A stretch of DNA of 64,000 nucleotides, taken from Xanthomonas hortorum. GTDB taxonomy: Bacteria > Pseudomonadota > Gammaproteobacteria > Xanthomonadales > Xanthomonadaceae. The notes under the pieces are model-generated. The model ran no database searches. It was not told where the DNA came from and worked only from the letters and a program-made list of their open reading frames with translations. This document shows positions 27,290-36,016 of the stretch, piece by piece; positions within the stretch are counted from its first letter, which is position 1; each line of letters opens with the position of its first letter. Position numbers and translations under genes: made by a program. The stretch covers positions 620,001 to 684,000 of the forward strand of contig NZ_CP101417.1 of assembly GCF_024339125.1 (NCBI RefSeq), written 5' to 3'.

Positions 27290-27328
27290 TAAAAAAGCCC
27301 GCTTGCAGCGAACTGCCAGCGGGCTTTG
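27290..27328 (-). terminator. rho-independent terminator of the AsmA-like gene pair
   Basis: AAAAAAGCCCGCTTGCAG...CTGCCAGCGGGCTTT forms a GC stem. On the minus strand it ends in GGGCTTTTTT, so it stops transcription leaving the gene that ends at 27461. Confidence 0.8.
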
Positions 27329-27460
27329 CTCCCTCCCCCACGTCGGGATGCAGGATCATAGTGCGCGCCCCGAACGCCACTTGCACGCTGCACTGCAAAA
27401 CAATACTTGGCAGTACAGAACTGGCGCTTTTCCTTCACACCGTCTTGCCGCGCAGCGCCC

Positions 27461-29893
27461 TCAGCGCAGCAGATCGGGCTGGGCCTGGTACCACTGCGGC
27501 GCGCGCAGCAAATGCCATTCCGGCGTGTCGCCGCGCAGGCCAACCGCCGCGCTCAGCATCCCCCAGCGTGCAAGCAGGCTGCCGCTGCGCTGGGTGCCCT
27601 GCAGACGCAATCGTGCATCCACCTGAAAGCGTTCGTTGCGTGCCTGCAGCCGATCGACGATGACGGTCTCGTCCTGCCAATGCACGCGACCGGTCACTTG
27701 CGCCTGCCCCGCATCCACCAGCCGCAGCATCCAGTTCGGAATCGAGCGATCGCGCGCGTACAGCGACATCAGGAATGCCAGATCGCGCACCTGGATGCGC
27801 ACGCGCCCATCCACACCGATCGGCTTGCGCCATTGCATGTGCGTGTCTTCCAGCACGATGCGCGCCCACCACCCATCACGACGTTGTCCATCCGGGCCGG
27901 TGAATCCGATATTGCGCAACTGGATGGTGCTGGCATCGAGGCGGAAATTTTCTGCACGCAGATCGCCGCGCTGCAAACGCAGATCCGCATCCACATCGCC
28001 ACGCAGTGCGAGGCCGGCAAACTGCAGCCGCGCCGCACGCGCACCGATGCGCAGCCCGCCCTTGCCGATACGCCCACCGGGTTCGATCTGCAGATCGCCA
28101 CTGAGCACACCGTTGCCGCCATCGAAACGCAGTTGTTGCTGCGGCAGATAGCGGTTGTAGGCACGCAGATCCGGCACGCGCGCATTGGCGAACACAAGAT
28201 GCGCGCGTGTGGCATCACGCAACGTCGCCAGATTGCGTGCATCGGCACGCGTTTGCAGATCCAGACGCAGATCGCGGCCCTGCACGAATGGGCGCGTGGG
28301 CGCATCGCTGTGCGCAATCGAAAACTGCTGCATCTGCAATACAAGTGCAGGCAGCAACTGCCCGTTGGCATCGGCGTCCACACGCAGATCGGCACTGGCT
28401 TGCCCATCGATCGCATGCCCCATCACGCCGACATGCGCACGCACGTGCGGTACCTGCAGACGACTGCCGGCACCAAGCTGGCCGCGATCGATCCGCAGAT
28501 CGGCATCCACCAGGCCGTCGCCCTCCAGCGTCAGCCAGTCCACATCCGGAAACAGCGCCGGAATCCAGCTCAGCGATGCCAGTTGCCAGTGCACCCGCGC
28601 ATGCCCGGAGGTACGCGGCAACAGACTGCGCATGGATTGCAGCGGCAGCTGCCGGCCTTGTACGCGCAGATCCGCATCCAGCGTCAGCCCGGCATCGGCC
28701 GGCTCGGGCATGCGCACTTGCAAGCGCATGTCCTGATCGACTTGCAGTTGCGCTGTCAGTTCGCCAAGCAAGGCAGCCGGCGTGCGCGTGCTGTCGTGCA
28801 ACGGCGCGCGCCATTGCAGTTGGCTGCCGGGTTGCAAGGCGCCCCGCGTCCAGCGCAACTCGCCATCTGCGCGGCCTTTGCCGGCGCGCGTGGCGACCGT
28901 GTGGCGGCCCTGCGCATTGCGTGTGACATCCAGTGCGGCAGTGTCGCCATGCACCGCCACCAGCGCGTCGGTGAGTTGCAGCAGCGCAAGCCCACGCGCT
29001 TGCTCGGGCGCATGCCGCGCGATGCTGGCTTCGATGCGCAGCTGGCCGTTGCGCAGCACTTCGCTGTTATCCCAGCGCATCCGTGCGTTGTCGAAGGTCG
29101 CACGCGAGGGAAACAGTTCCATCGGACCGCCGCGCAATTGTTTGAACACGCCCAGCTGCAGTTGGCCATCGCCTTCGATCTGCAGCTGGCGCAGCGTCAA
29201 GGCCTGCACTTGATCGGCGACGATGCGGTCGAATTGCAGGGTCCAGGCCGGAGCGGTCGGCAGGGTGCTGGCCGGGGGTTCAGCGACCTGGGCGACCTGG
29301 GCGGATTGCGGCGTGCTGGTGGGCGCGCCAGTCATCTGCATGGGCGGCTGCTTGCTGGCTGAGGCCTTTGCGTTGGTCGTTGATGCAGATGTCTTGTCTT
29401 GCGTTGGCGTTGGCGTTGGCGTTGGCGTAGTCGTGCCGACTGCGCCAGTCACCGGAGCAGCGGCAACCTGCGTGCTCGGCGCTGTCGCCGGCGCTTGCGT
29501 CGCTGCAGCACCGGGCGTCGGCGCAGCCGCCTGCATCCCGCCACGCACACCGTGCGCATGCAACTCCGGCACCAGCAACTGCCGATGCAACAACGGCAAC
29601 AACCGCACCTGCCCGCTCATGCGCTGCGCGCTGACATTCCAGCTGTTACGCGTGGAGTGGCCTTGCAGGTCCACATTCCACAGCACCAGACGCCCCGGCC
29701 ACCAGGTCACTGCAGGGCCCCAGTGCATGCTGAATTTGTCCGGCTTGCGGTTGAGCGCTGCCGGCCCAAGCGGTGTGTTGAGCAACAGATTGCCGAGCAG
29801 CAAATAGCTTGCATACAGCGCAACCAGCGCCAGCACAGGCCAGCGCACCGCGCGGGGCAACCCACGCCAGCGGGCGCGAACAGGCATCGTCAT
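27461..29893 (-). CDS. large membrane-anchored AsmA-like protein, paralog 2 (C-terminal DUF3971/AsmA-like fold)
   Basis: An 810-residue protein with one N-terminal membrane segment (WPVLALVALYASYLLLGNLLL, about 18-38) and a very long periplasmic region rich in alternating hydrophobic beta strands, as in AsmA/TamB/YhdP-like proteins that bridge the periplasm and move lipids. A Thr/Ala/Pro-rich linker (about 115-200) contains a TPTPTPTPTQ run encoded by a hexanucleotide repeat. It is clearly paralogous to the next gene: both have LNTPL, KPDKFSM or QPHKFTM, VPDLRAYNRYLP or VPDLTVYNRYLP, and a C-terminal GSLLARWGML or GDLYLRWGVLG. I cannot name a family; AsmA-like is inference from strand pattern. 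Start MTMPVRARW at 29893. Confidence 0.7.
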   Translation of the reverse strand: MTMPVRARWRGLPRAVRWPVLALVALYASYLLLGNLLLNTPLGPAALNRKPDKFSMHWGPAVTWWPGRLVLWNVDLQGHSTRNSWNVSAQRMSGQVRLLPLLHRQLLVPELHAHGVRGGMQAAAPTPGAAATQAPATAPSTQVAAAPVTGAVGTTTPTPTPTPTQDKTSASTTNAKASASKQPPMQMTGAPTSTPQSAQVAQVAEPPASTLPTAPAWTLQFDRIVADQVQALTLRQLQIEGDGQLQLGVFKQLRGGPMELFPSRATFDNARMRWDNSEVLRNGQLRIEASIARHAPEQARGLALLQLTDALVAVHGDTAALDVTRNAQGRHTVATRAGKGRADGELRWTRGALQPGSQLQWRAPLHDSTRTPAALLGELTAQLQVDQDMRLQVRMPEPADAGLTLDADLRVQGRQLPLQSMRSLLPRTSGHARVHWQLASLSWIPALFPDVDWLTLEGDGLVDADLRIDRGQLGAGSRLQVPHVRAHVGVMGHAIDGQASADLRVDADANGQLLPALVLQMQQFSIAHSDAPTRPFVQGRDLRLDLQTRADARNLATLRDATRAHLVFANARVPDLRAYNRYLPQQQLRFDGGNGVLSGDLQIEPGGRIGKGGLRIGARAARLQFAGLALRGDVDADLRLQRGDLRAENFRLDASTIQLRNIGFTGPDGQRRDGWWARIVLEDTHMQWRKPIGVDGRVRIQVRDLAFLMSLYARDRSIPNWMLRLVDAGQAQVTGRVHWQDETVIVDRLQARNERFQVDARLRLQGTQRSGSLLARWGMLSAAVGLRGDTPEWHLLRAPQWYQAQPDLLR
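29401..29424. repeat. GCGTTG hexanucleotide microsatellite (4 units) in a coding linker
   Basis: Four perfect GCGTTG units, followed by GCGTAG. On the minus strand they encode alternating Thr-Pro inside the linker of the AsmA-like gene. Six-base units keep the frame, so slippage would change linker length without breaking the protein. Confidence 0.8.
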
Positions 29894-30098
29894 GACGGCA
29901 GGCTCCTGAAGACCGCGCACGCGGCGTGGCGCAGTGTGCCAAGCAGGCCGTGAGTGCGGCGCGCAGCGGCCGATCGTAGCTGGCACCAGCAGGCTGCCCG
30001 TGCGCATTCGATGTCCTACACGCGCGGCAGTGCGAGCACTGCCTCTGCGACGACGGCGAAGCTGGCCGCATGACGCAAGCCCTGAAACAACCAACCGC

Positions 30099-32276
30099 TT
30101 ACTTCGCCTTCGACACCGCCGGCAATAACCCCGGTTGCGCGTCGTACCACTCGCGCGCGCCGGCCAGATGCCACTGGCGTTGCTTGCCATCGAGTTCGAT
30201 CCCGGCACCCAGCACGCCCCAGCGCAGATACAGATCGCCGCGCCGCTGCTCCTCGTTCAAGGCCAAGCGCGCACGCAGCAACAGGCGCGCGTTCTCCGCA
30301 TGCAGGTCGTCGATCAGCACCTGCTGCTTGCGCCAACGCACCCGGCCGGTGGCATCTAGCTCGCCCGAATCCAGCAAGCCCAAGACCCAACGCGGGTAAT
30401 CGGCGCGTTGCGCAAATACCGACAGCAGCGGCGCAACATCGCGCATGCGAATCGCCGCATCGGCATCCACCTGGAACGGCGCACTGGCCTGGATGGTGCC
30501 GGCGCCGAGCTGCATTTCTCCCCACCAGTTGGCATCCGTGCTGTCGTCGCCTACGCGCATATTGCGCAAGCGCACGCGCGTGCCGCTGAGGTCGAAGAAC
30601 TTGTTCTTGAAATCGGCGCGCTGCAGCTGCGCCTGCAACTCGGCATCGCCGCGCATCTGCACGCCGGCCAGTGCAAGGTGTGCGCCCTGCCCGCGCAGAT
30701 GCGCGTGACCGCTGCCGACCTCGCCGGAGGCGTTGAGCGCCACATCACCGGTCAGGCTGCCGCTGCCGCCGAGCAGGCGCACGTTGTTGCCCGGCAGATA
30801 GCGGTTGTAGACGGTGAGATCGGGCACGCGCGCATCGCTGAAACGCAGCTGCGCCTTGAGCGTGTCGCGCAGGCGCGCCAGTTCGGCGTCGCCATGCATT
30901 GCCAGCTGCAGATCGCGGCCGTCCAGCAGGATCTGTTTGGGCGCATCGCGCGGCGCGGCCTTGAACGTGGGAATGCTCACCTCCAGATGCGCCTGCGGCG
31001 TGGCGGCATCGTCGATGCGTCCGTGTGCGGTGGCGACACCGGCCAGGCGTGTATCGAACACCTGCGCCACGGCTTCCACACGCGGAATCTCCAGGCTGCT
31101 GCCACTGGCGAGCCGTCCTTGCGCCAGCCGCAGATCGGCCTCGACCAGGCCACCGCCTTCGAGCTGGAACCACGGCTTGCGCACGAACAACTCGGCAATC
31201 CAGTTCAGGGATTCGAACTTCCAACGCCCACGTACCTGTCCGGACAATCGCGGCAACATCTGCGCCGGATTCTGGAAAGGAATGCTGCGGCCGGCGAGGC
31301 GCAGGTCGGCATGCAGCTCGCTGCCGGTCTTTTCATCGCGCGGCAGCCGCGCCTGCACGCGGATATCGCGCGCCACATCCAGTTGCAACGCCAGCATGCC
31401 GCGGTCGGTCGCGCCAACGCCCGCCAGCAACGGCAGCCGCCAGACCGCATGGCTGCCCGGCTGCAGGGCGCCGCGATCCAGCGTGATGTCTGCCTCCACC
31501 CGCGCCGCCGAGGGCCCGCTGCGGATGTCCACGTGCGGCGCGCCGGTGTCGATCTTCAACGCCACCGTGCTGGCCTTCAGCTGCAGGCGCGCGTGGGTGA
31601 TGCCGAGCTTGCGCAGGCCCGGTGCCTCATCGCGGTAATGGCGTGGAAACTGGAATTGCGTGTCCAGCTGCGCGCCATTGAACACCTGCACCCCGTCGTA
31701 GCTGACCACCGCATCGGTAAAGCTCGCCTCGGAGGCAAACAGCTCCGACGGCCCGCCTTTGAGCTGCTTGAGAAAGCCGACGGTGGCGTGGCCTTGACCG
31801 GCAATCAGCAACTTGCCCAGACGCGCACTGCGGATGCTGTTGCTGGTGATCGCATCGAAGCGCAGCGTCCAGCCCTGATCGCCGCGTGGCGGTGGCGGAA
31901 TGGGTTTATCGGAGGTTTCAACTTCCGCGCTCAGGCCGGTGGCATGCAACCACGGCAAGCGCACCTCGCGCCGGAACAGCGGCAGCAAGGCGACGCGCGC
32001 GTTGGCGCGATCGGCATGCAACACGTACACGGTGCGGTTGGCCTGCCCGCGCATGCGCACGTTCCAGGCCATCACCTGGCCCGGAAACACAGTGAGCGCG
32101 GGGCCGGTCTGCATGGTGAATTTATGCGGCTGCCGGTTGGTGACGGCATCGAACAGCGGCGTGTTGAGAAACAGGTTACCGGCCAGCAGATACAGCGCAT
32201 ACAGCGCCACCATCACGACCACTGCAATGCGCCACGGCCGGGGCCAGCGCTGGAAGCGATCGCGAAGTGTGGGCAT
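30099..32276 (-). CDS. large membrane-anchored AsmA-like protein, paralog 1
   Basis: A 725-residue protein: an N-terminal basic stretch, one membrane helix (IAVVVMVALYALYLLAGNLFL, about 17-37) and a long beta-rich periplasmic part. It lacks the Thr-Pro linker of its downstream paralog but is co-linear with it elsewhere, for example FLKQLKGGPSELF matching FKQLRGGPMELF. The pair are transcribed in the same direction with about 200 bases between them and probably arose by tandem duplication. An envelope lipid or polymer transfer role is only inferred from similarity in architecture to AsmA/TamB proteins. Start MPTLRDRF at 32276. Confidence 0.7.
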   Translation of the reverse strand: MPTLRDRFQRWPRPWRIAVVVMVALYALYLLAGNLFLNTPLFDAVTNRQPHKFTMQTGPALTVFPGQVMAWNVRMRGQANRTVYVLHADRANARVALLPLFRREVRLPWLHATGLSAEVETSDKPIPPPPRGDQGWTLRFDAITSNSIRSARLGKLLIAGQGHATVGFLKQLKGGPSELFASEASFTDAVVSYDGVQVFNGAQLDTQFQFPRHYRDEAPGLRKLGITHARLQLKASTVALKIDTGAPHVDIRSGPSAARVEADITLDRGALQPGSHAVWRLPLLAGVGATDRGMLALQLDVARDIRVQARLPRDEKTGSELHADLRLAGRSIPFQNPAQMLPRLSGQVRGRWKFESLNWIAELFVRKPWFQLEGGGLVEADLRLAQGRLASGSSLEIPRVEAVAQVFDTRLAGVATAHGRIDDAATPQAHLEVSIPTFKAAPRDAPKQILLDGRDLQLAMHGDAELARLRDTLKAQLRFSDARVPDLTVYNRYLPGNNVRLLGGSGSLTGDVALNASGEVGSGHAHLRGQGAHLALAGVQMRGDAELQAQLQRADFKNKFFDLSGTRVRLRNMRVGDDSTDANWWGEMQLGAGTIQASAPFQVDADAAIRMRDVAPLLSVFAQRADYPRWVLGLLDSGELDATGRVRWRKQQVLIDDLHAENARLLLRARLALNEEQRRGDLYLRWGVLGAGIELDGKQRQWHLAGAREWYDAQPGLLPAVSKAK

Positions 32277-32442
32277 GGGCGCAGGCAGTGATGAGTCTGC
32301 CGTCACTATCGCGGTTGCGCTGGCGGCGAGGCGTGAACATGCGCATGGCCGGTGTCGCGCTCGCTCGTTCCACCAAGGTCGCGCCCCGATCGAGGTGTAC
32401 AGCGGCGATAATTGCGCTTCTCCCGTTTCCGCTGTGCTGCCC

Positions 32443-33957
32443 ATGTCCGACGAACGCATCCTGCACGCGCCGCTGCGCGAACGCTTGGTTTCTGCCGAGG
32501 CCGCTGCCGCCTTGATCCAGCCCGGCGAGACCGTGGCGATGAGCGGCTTCACCGGCTCCGGCTACCCCAAGGCGGTGCCGATGGCGCTGGCGCAGCGCAT
32601 CGAAGCGGCGCATCTGCAGGGCCAACCGTTCCAGATCAAGTTGATGACCGGCGCCTCCACCGCACCGGAACTCGATGGCGCGCTGGCCAAGGCAGAGGGC
32701 ATCGCCATGCGCATGCCGTTCCAGTCCGACCCGGATGCGCGCCAACGCATCAACGCCGGCACCCTGGACTACATCGACATCCATCTCAGCCACGTCGCCC
32801 AGCACGTGTGGTTCGGTTTCTACGGGCAGATCGATACCGCGGTGGTGGAAGTCTCGGCGATCCGCGCCGATGGCAGCCTGGTGCCGTCGACCTCGATCGG
32901 CAATAACAAGACCTGGCTCGACCTGGCCAAGAAAGTGATCATCGAGGTCAACGATTGGCAGCCGGCCGGTCTGGACGGCATGCACGACGTCTACTACGGC
33001 ACCGCCCTGCCGCCGCATCGCAAACCGATCCCGCTGTTGCATGGCGACGACCGCATCGGCGAGCCCAGTCTGCGCTGCGATCCGGACAAGATCGTGGCGG
33101 TGGTGCGCACGCATGGCCCGGACCGCAACAGCCCGTTTGCCGCTGCCGATGCAAGCAGCGAACGCATCGCCGAACACCTGATCGAGTTCCTTCGCCATGA
33201 AGTGAGCAAGGGCAGGCTGCCGGCCAGTTTGCTGCCGCTGCAATCGGGCGTGGGCAATATTCCCAATGCGGTGCTGGCGGGGCTGGCACGCAGCGGCTTT
33301 CGTGATCTGGAAGCGTTCACCGAAGTGATCCAGGACGGCATGCTCGCGCTGCTACGCGATGGCGTGCTGCGCTACGCCTCGTGCACCGGGTTTGCACTCA
33401 GCCCGGAAGGCAACGAGGAGTTCAAGCGCAATATCGATTTCTATCGGCAACGCATCGTCATGCGCACGCAGGAGATCTCCAACCATCCGGAACTGGTGCG
33501 CCGGCTTGGCTGCATCGGCATGAACGGCATGATCGAGGCCGACCTGTACGGCAACGTCAATTCCACCCATGTGATGGGCAGCCGCATCATGAACGGCATC
33601 GGTGGCTCCGGTGATTTTGCGCGCAATGGATTCCTGTCCATTTTTTTGAGCCCCAGCATCGCCAAGGCCGGCAGCATCTCGTCAATTGTGCCGATGGTCA
33701 GCCATGTCGATCACACCGAACACGACGTCTCGGTGATCGTCACCGAACAAGGCCTGGCCGATCTGCGCGGACTCACGCCCAAGCAACGCGCGCGCCAGTT
33801 GCTCGATCACTGCGTGCACCCGCGTTATCGCGATGCACTGGAAGATTATGTAGCGCGCGCCAATCGCGACAGCTACGGCAAGCACACTCCGCATCTGTTG
33901 ACCGAAGCGCTGTCGTGGCATCAGCGTTGGTTGGAGACAGGCGACATGCTGGGGTGA
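32443..33957 (+). CDS. acetyl-CoA hydrolase/transferase (succinate/acetate CoA-transferase type)
   Basis: A 504-residue class I CoA-transferase, of the Cat1/AarC/ScpC group, which moves CoA between acetyl- or propionyl-CoA and succinate or hydrolyses acetyl-CoA. N-terminal half: ALIQPGETVAMSGFTGSGYPKAVP. The glutamate in LEAFTEVIQDGML (about residue 291) aligns with the catalytic Glu that forms the CoA thioester. C-terminal half: GNVNSTHVMGSRIMNGIGGSG, typical of the family. Start MSDERILHAPLRERL at 32443. Divergent from the AsmA-like pair. Confidence 0.9.
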   Translation: MSDERILHAPLRERLVSAEAAAALIQPGETVAMSGFTGSGYPKAVPMALAQRIEAAHLQGQPFQIKLMTGASTAPELDGALAKAEGIAMRMPFQSDPDARQRINAGTLDYIDIHLSHVAQHVWFGFYGQIDTAVVEVSAIRADGSLVPSTSIGNNKTWLDLAKKVIIEVNDWQPAGLDGMHDVYYGTALPPHRKPIPLLHGDDRIGEPSLRCDPDKIVAVVRTHGPDRNSPFAAADASSERIAEHLIEFLRHEVSKGRLPASLLPLQSGVGNIPNAVLAGLARSGFRDLEAFTEVIQDGMLALLRDGVLRYASCTGFALSPEGNEEFKRNIDFYRQRIVMRTQEISNHPELVRRLGCIGMNGMIEADLYGNVNSTHVMGSRIMNGIGGSGDFARNGFLSIFLSPSIAKAGSISSIVPMVSHVDHTEHDVSVIVTEQGLADLRGLTPKQRARQLLDHCVHPRYRDALEDYVARANRDSYGKHTPHLLTEALSWHQRWLETGDMLG

Positions 33958-34098
33958 TCACGCGCGTTGCAGCTGCCCGATCATGCCGCGCTCTGTGCAC
34001 CTGATCGTCGTGCCGGGCAGAGTGCACAGCATCTGTTGCCCTTGCGAGTGCGCCGCGTCGTTTGTAAGCATGCAATCTTAGATGGCTGTCTTCCGCCG

Positions 34099-34139
34099 TA
34101 CCCTCACCCCAACCCCTCTCCCGAGGGGAGAGGGGCTCT
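34099..34139. repeat. xanthomonad intergenic palindrome between convergent genes
   Basis: TACCCTCACCCCAACCCCTC followed by TCCCGAGGGGAGAGGGGCTC. The CCCCTCTCCCGAGGGGAGAGGGG hairpin could act as a transcription end for aroG (minus) and the CoA-transferase gene (plus), although no T-run is present. Confidence 0.6.
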
Positions 34140-34146
34140 CAACCAA

Positions 34147-35220
34147 TCACGCAGCTTCAGCAACCCGCCTCGCACGACGTGCACGCACCGCCGTCGCCAA
34201 GCGCTCCAGCACCTGCACCGAGGCGTCCCAATCCAGGCAACCGTCGGTGATGCTCTGGCCGTAGGTGAGTGCGCAGCCCGGTACCAGTTCCTGACGTCCG
34301 CCAACCAGATGACTCTCCACCATGACGCCGACGACGCGCGTCTCGCCGCCTTCCAGCTGCCTGGCGATGTCGTCGATGACCTTGGGCTGGTTTTCGGGAT
34401 TCTTGCCGCTGTTGGCGTGGCTGGCGTCGATCATCAGGCGCGCCGGCAAGCCGGATTTAGTGAGCACCTGGCTGGCCGCTTCCACATTGGCCGCGTCGAA
34501 GTTGGGCTGCTTGCCGCCGCGCAGGATCACGTGGCAATCCGGATTGCCCGCCGTCGCCGCCACCGCAGTGTGGCCATCCTTGGTCACGGCCAGAAAATGG
34601 TGCGGATGCGAGGCCGCTCCCACCGCGTCCACCGCAATCTTGACGTCGCCACCGGTGCCGTTCTTGAAGCCCACCGGGCACGACAAGCCGGAGGCCATTT
34701 CGCGATGCACCTGGCTTTCGGTGGTGCGCGCGCCGATCGCGCCCCAGGCCACCAGGTCGGCGATGTACTGCGGCGAGATGATGTCGAGAAATTCCACGCC
34801 GGCCGGCAAGCCGAGGTTGTTGATGTCGCGAAGCAGGCCGCGCGCCACCCGCAGGCCCTTGTTGATCTGGAAGCTGCCATCCAGATCCGGATCGTTGATC
34901 AGGCCCTTCCAGCCGATGGTGGTGCGCGGCTTTTCGAAGTACACCCGCATCACGATCTCCAACGCGTCGCCAAACTGCTCGCGCAGCGGGCGCAGGCGGT
35001 GCGCGTAGTCCATCGCCGCAACCGGGTCATGAATCGAGCAGGGCCCGATCACCACTGCCAGGCGGTCGTCGCGGCCATGCAGGATCTCGTGCAGGGCAGC
35101 GCGCGAATTGGTCACGGTCTCGGAGGCGCGGTCGTCGCAAGGCAGCAGCGACAGCAGCTGCGAAGGCGGGGCGAGGGCTTCGATCTTGCGGATACGCAGG
35201 TCATCGGTCACAGGCGGCAT
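34147..35220 (-). CDS. aroG: 3-deoxy-7-phosphoheptulonate (DAHP) synthase, class I
   Basis: A 357-residue class I (AroFGH type) enzyme joining PEP and erythrose 4-phosphate, the first step of aromatic amino acid synthesis. Signature segments are VVIGPCSIHDP (metal Cys), MRVYFEKPRTTIGWKGLINDP, GARTTESQVHRE, FKNGTGGDVKIAVDA and DASHANSGKNP. The ATG at 35220 (MPPVTDDLRIRKI) is chosen; the frame runs far upstream only through the leader. Its leader (35270-35435) has an aromatic-rich peptide gene and a terminator, so it is probably controlled by attenuation. Confidence 0.93.
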   Translation of the reverse strand: MPPVTDDLRIRKIEALAPPSQLLSLLPCDDRASETVTNSRAALHEILHGRDDRLAVVIGPCSIHDPVAAMDYAHRLRPLREQFGDALEIVMRVYFEKPRTTIGWKGLINDPDLDGSFQINKGLRVARGLLRDINNLGLPAGVEFLDIISPQYIADLVAWGAIGARTTESQVHREMASGLSCPVGFKNGTGGDVKIAVDAVGAASHPHHFLAVTKDGHTAVAATAGNPDCHVILRGGKQPNFDAANVEAASQVLTKSGLPARLMIDASHANSGKNPENQPKVIDDIARQLEGGETRVVGVMVESHLVGGRQELVPGCALTYGQSITDGCLDWDASVQVLERLATAVRARRARRVAEAA

Positions 35221-35272
35221 AACAGTGTCTCGGTGGGCGTGTTGCATCAGGGATGCCAGGCGAGGCGGCAAC

Positions 35273-35304
35273 AAAAAAGCCGCCAGTGTGCGCTGGCGGC
35301 TTTT
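35273..35304 (-). terminator. attenuator terminator hairpin in the aroG leader
   Basis: Read on the minus strand: GCCGCCAG-CGCACA-CTGGCGGC followed by TTTTTT, an intrinsic terminator ending 53 bases before the aroG start and after a leader peptide. An upstream segment of the leader (complement of 35351-35357, CTGGCGG) can pair with the first stem arm instead, forming the antiterminator. Placed before, not after, a gene, it suits attenuation. Confidence 0.85.
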
Positions 35305-35327
35305 CGGGAATGCTGCTGAAGATTTCT

Positions 35328-35411
35328 TCAGGGTGAGCGCAATCCGTCCTCCGCCAGCGGCATCGGAAAACCGTAGTACCAAAAATAAAACTGGCTGCGG
35401 GGTGCGTTCAT
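35328..35411 (-). CDS. aromatic-rich leader peptide of aroG
   Basis: A 27-codon open frame starting ATG at 35411 (an in-frame ATG at 35435 would give 35 residues) and ending TGA at 35328-35330. Residues 7-15 read QFYFWYYGF: three Phe, three Tyr and one Trp within nine residues, far beyond chance. It ends 24 bases before the terminator stem. When aromatic aminoacyl-tRNAs are scarce the ribosome would stall on these codons and let the antiterminator form. No strong ribosome site is evident, which leaves the exact start open. Confidence 0.82.
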   Translation of the reverse strand: MNAPRSQFYFWYYGFPMPLAEDGLRSP

Positions 35412-35435
35412 TGGGTGCATTGATACCACGCACAT

Positions 35436-36016
35436 TTCGCCGTTGCCACTGTTTCATCGGCAACGGAACGTTGCAGCGATGTCATCGGGCAGGAGCATGC
35501 CGGCTGCTGTTAGACCCGCGCTGACCGTTTCCGCGCAAATGTATCGCCCCCAAAAGGCTTCATGGACCTGATGACATTGCCGCGATTTGCATAGTCCTGA
35601 GATGCATGCGATCGGGTTCGACTCGAACGCTCAGCATGCCGAACAAGCGGCTGATTCGGCTGCGTTCGATGCAGCTGGACACGCTTTTCGCAAGCCTCGA
35701 CTTCGATCTCGACCGGGCCAATCTGATGTCGAAGCATCACTGTGGACAGAGACGTTTAAACCAGCCCGGCCCTTGTATTTCCGCAAGCGCTCTCTATGCC
35801 GTGCACCCTGCGAGTATCGTTTCATGACTCAGCGCTCAGGCGCCCTAAAAATCGCGTAAATTCCATATAAATCAGCTACATGAGGATCATCTCTGGGCAA
35901 AAAATCGTTTCATATATCGTTTCAGCAAGCATGTCTGCATGTATCGCACCCACCTCCACACTGCACCACACGCCACGGCGCTAATCCGTGACGTGCGATG
36001 CGGCCGCCACATTCAA
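35436..36016. other. intergenic region, no gene recognised
   Basis: Contains the presumed aroG promoter side and then about 450 bases with lower GC content. A 73-residue plus-strand open frame (35606-35827) shows no family resemblance or ribosome site and is not accepted. TCGTTTCATATATCGTTTCA near 35907 is a short direct repeat (TCGTTTCA, copies 11-12 bases apart). Confidence 0.4.

Noticed and set aside
35606..35827. 73-residue plus-strand open frame between aroG and the TonB receptor
   Set aside because: No ribosome site, no family resemblance and no codon bias.
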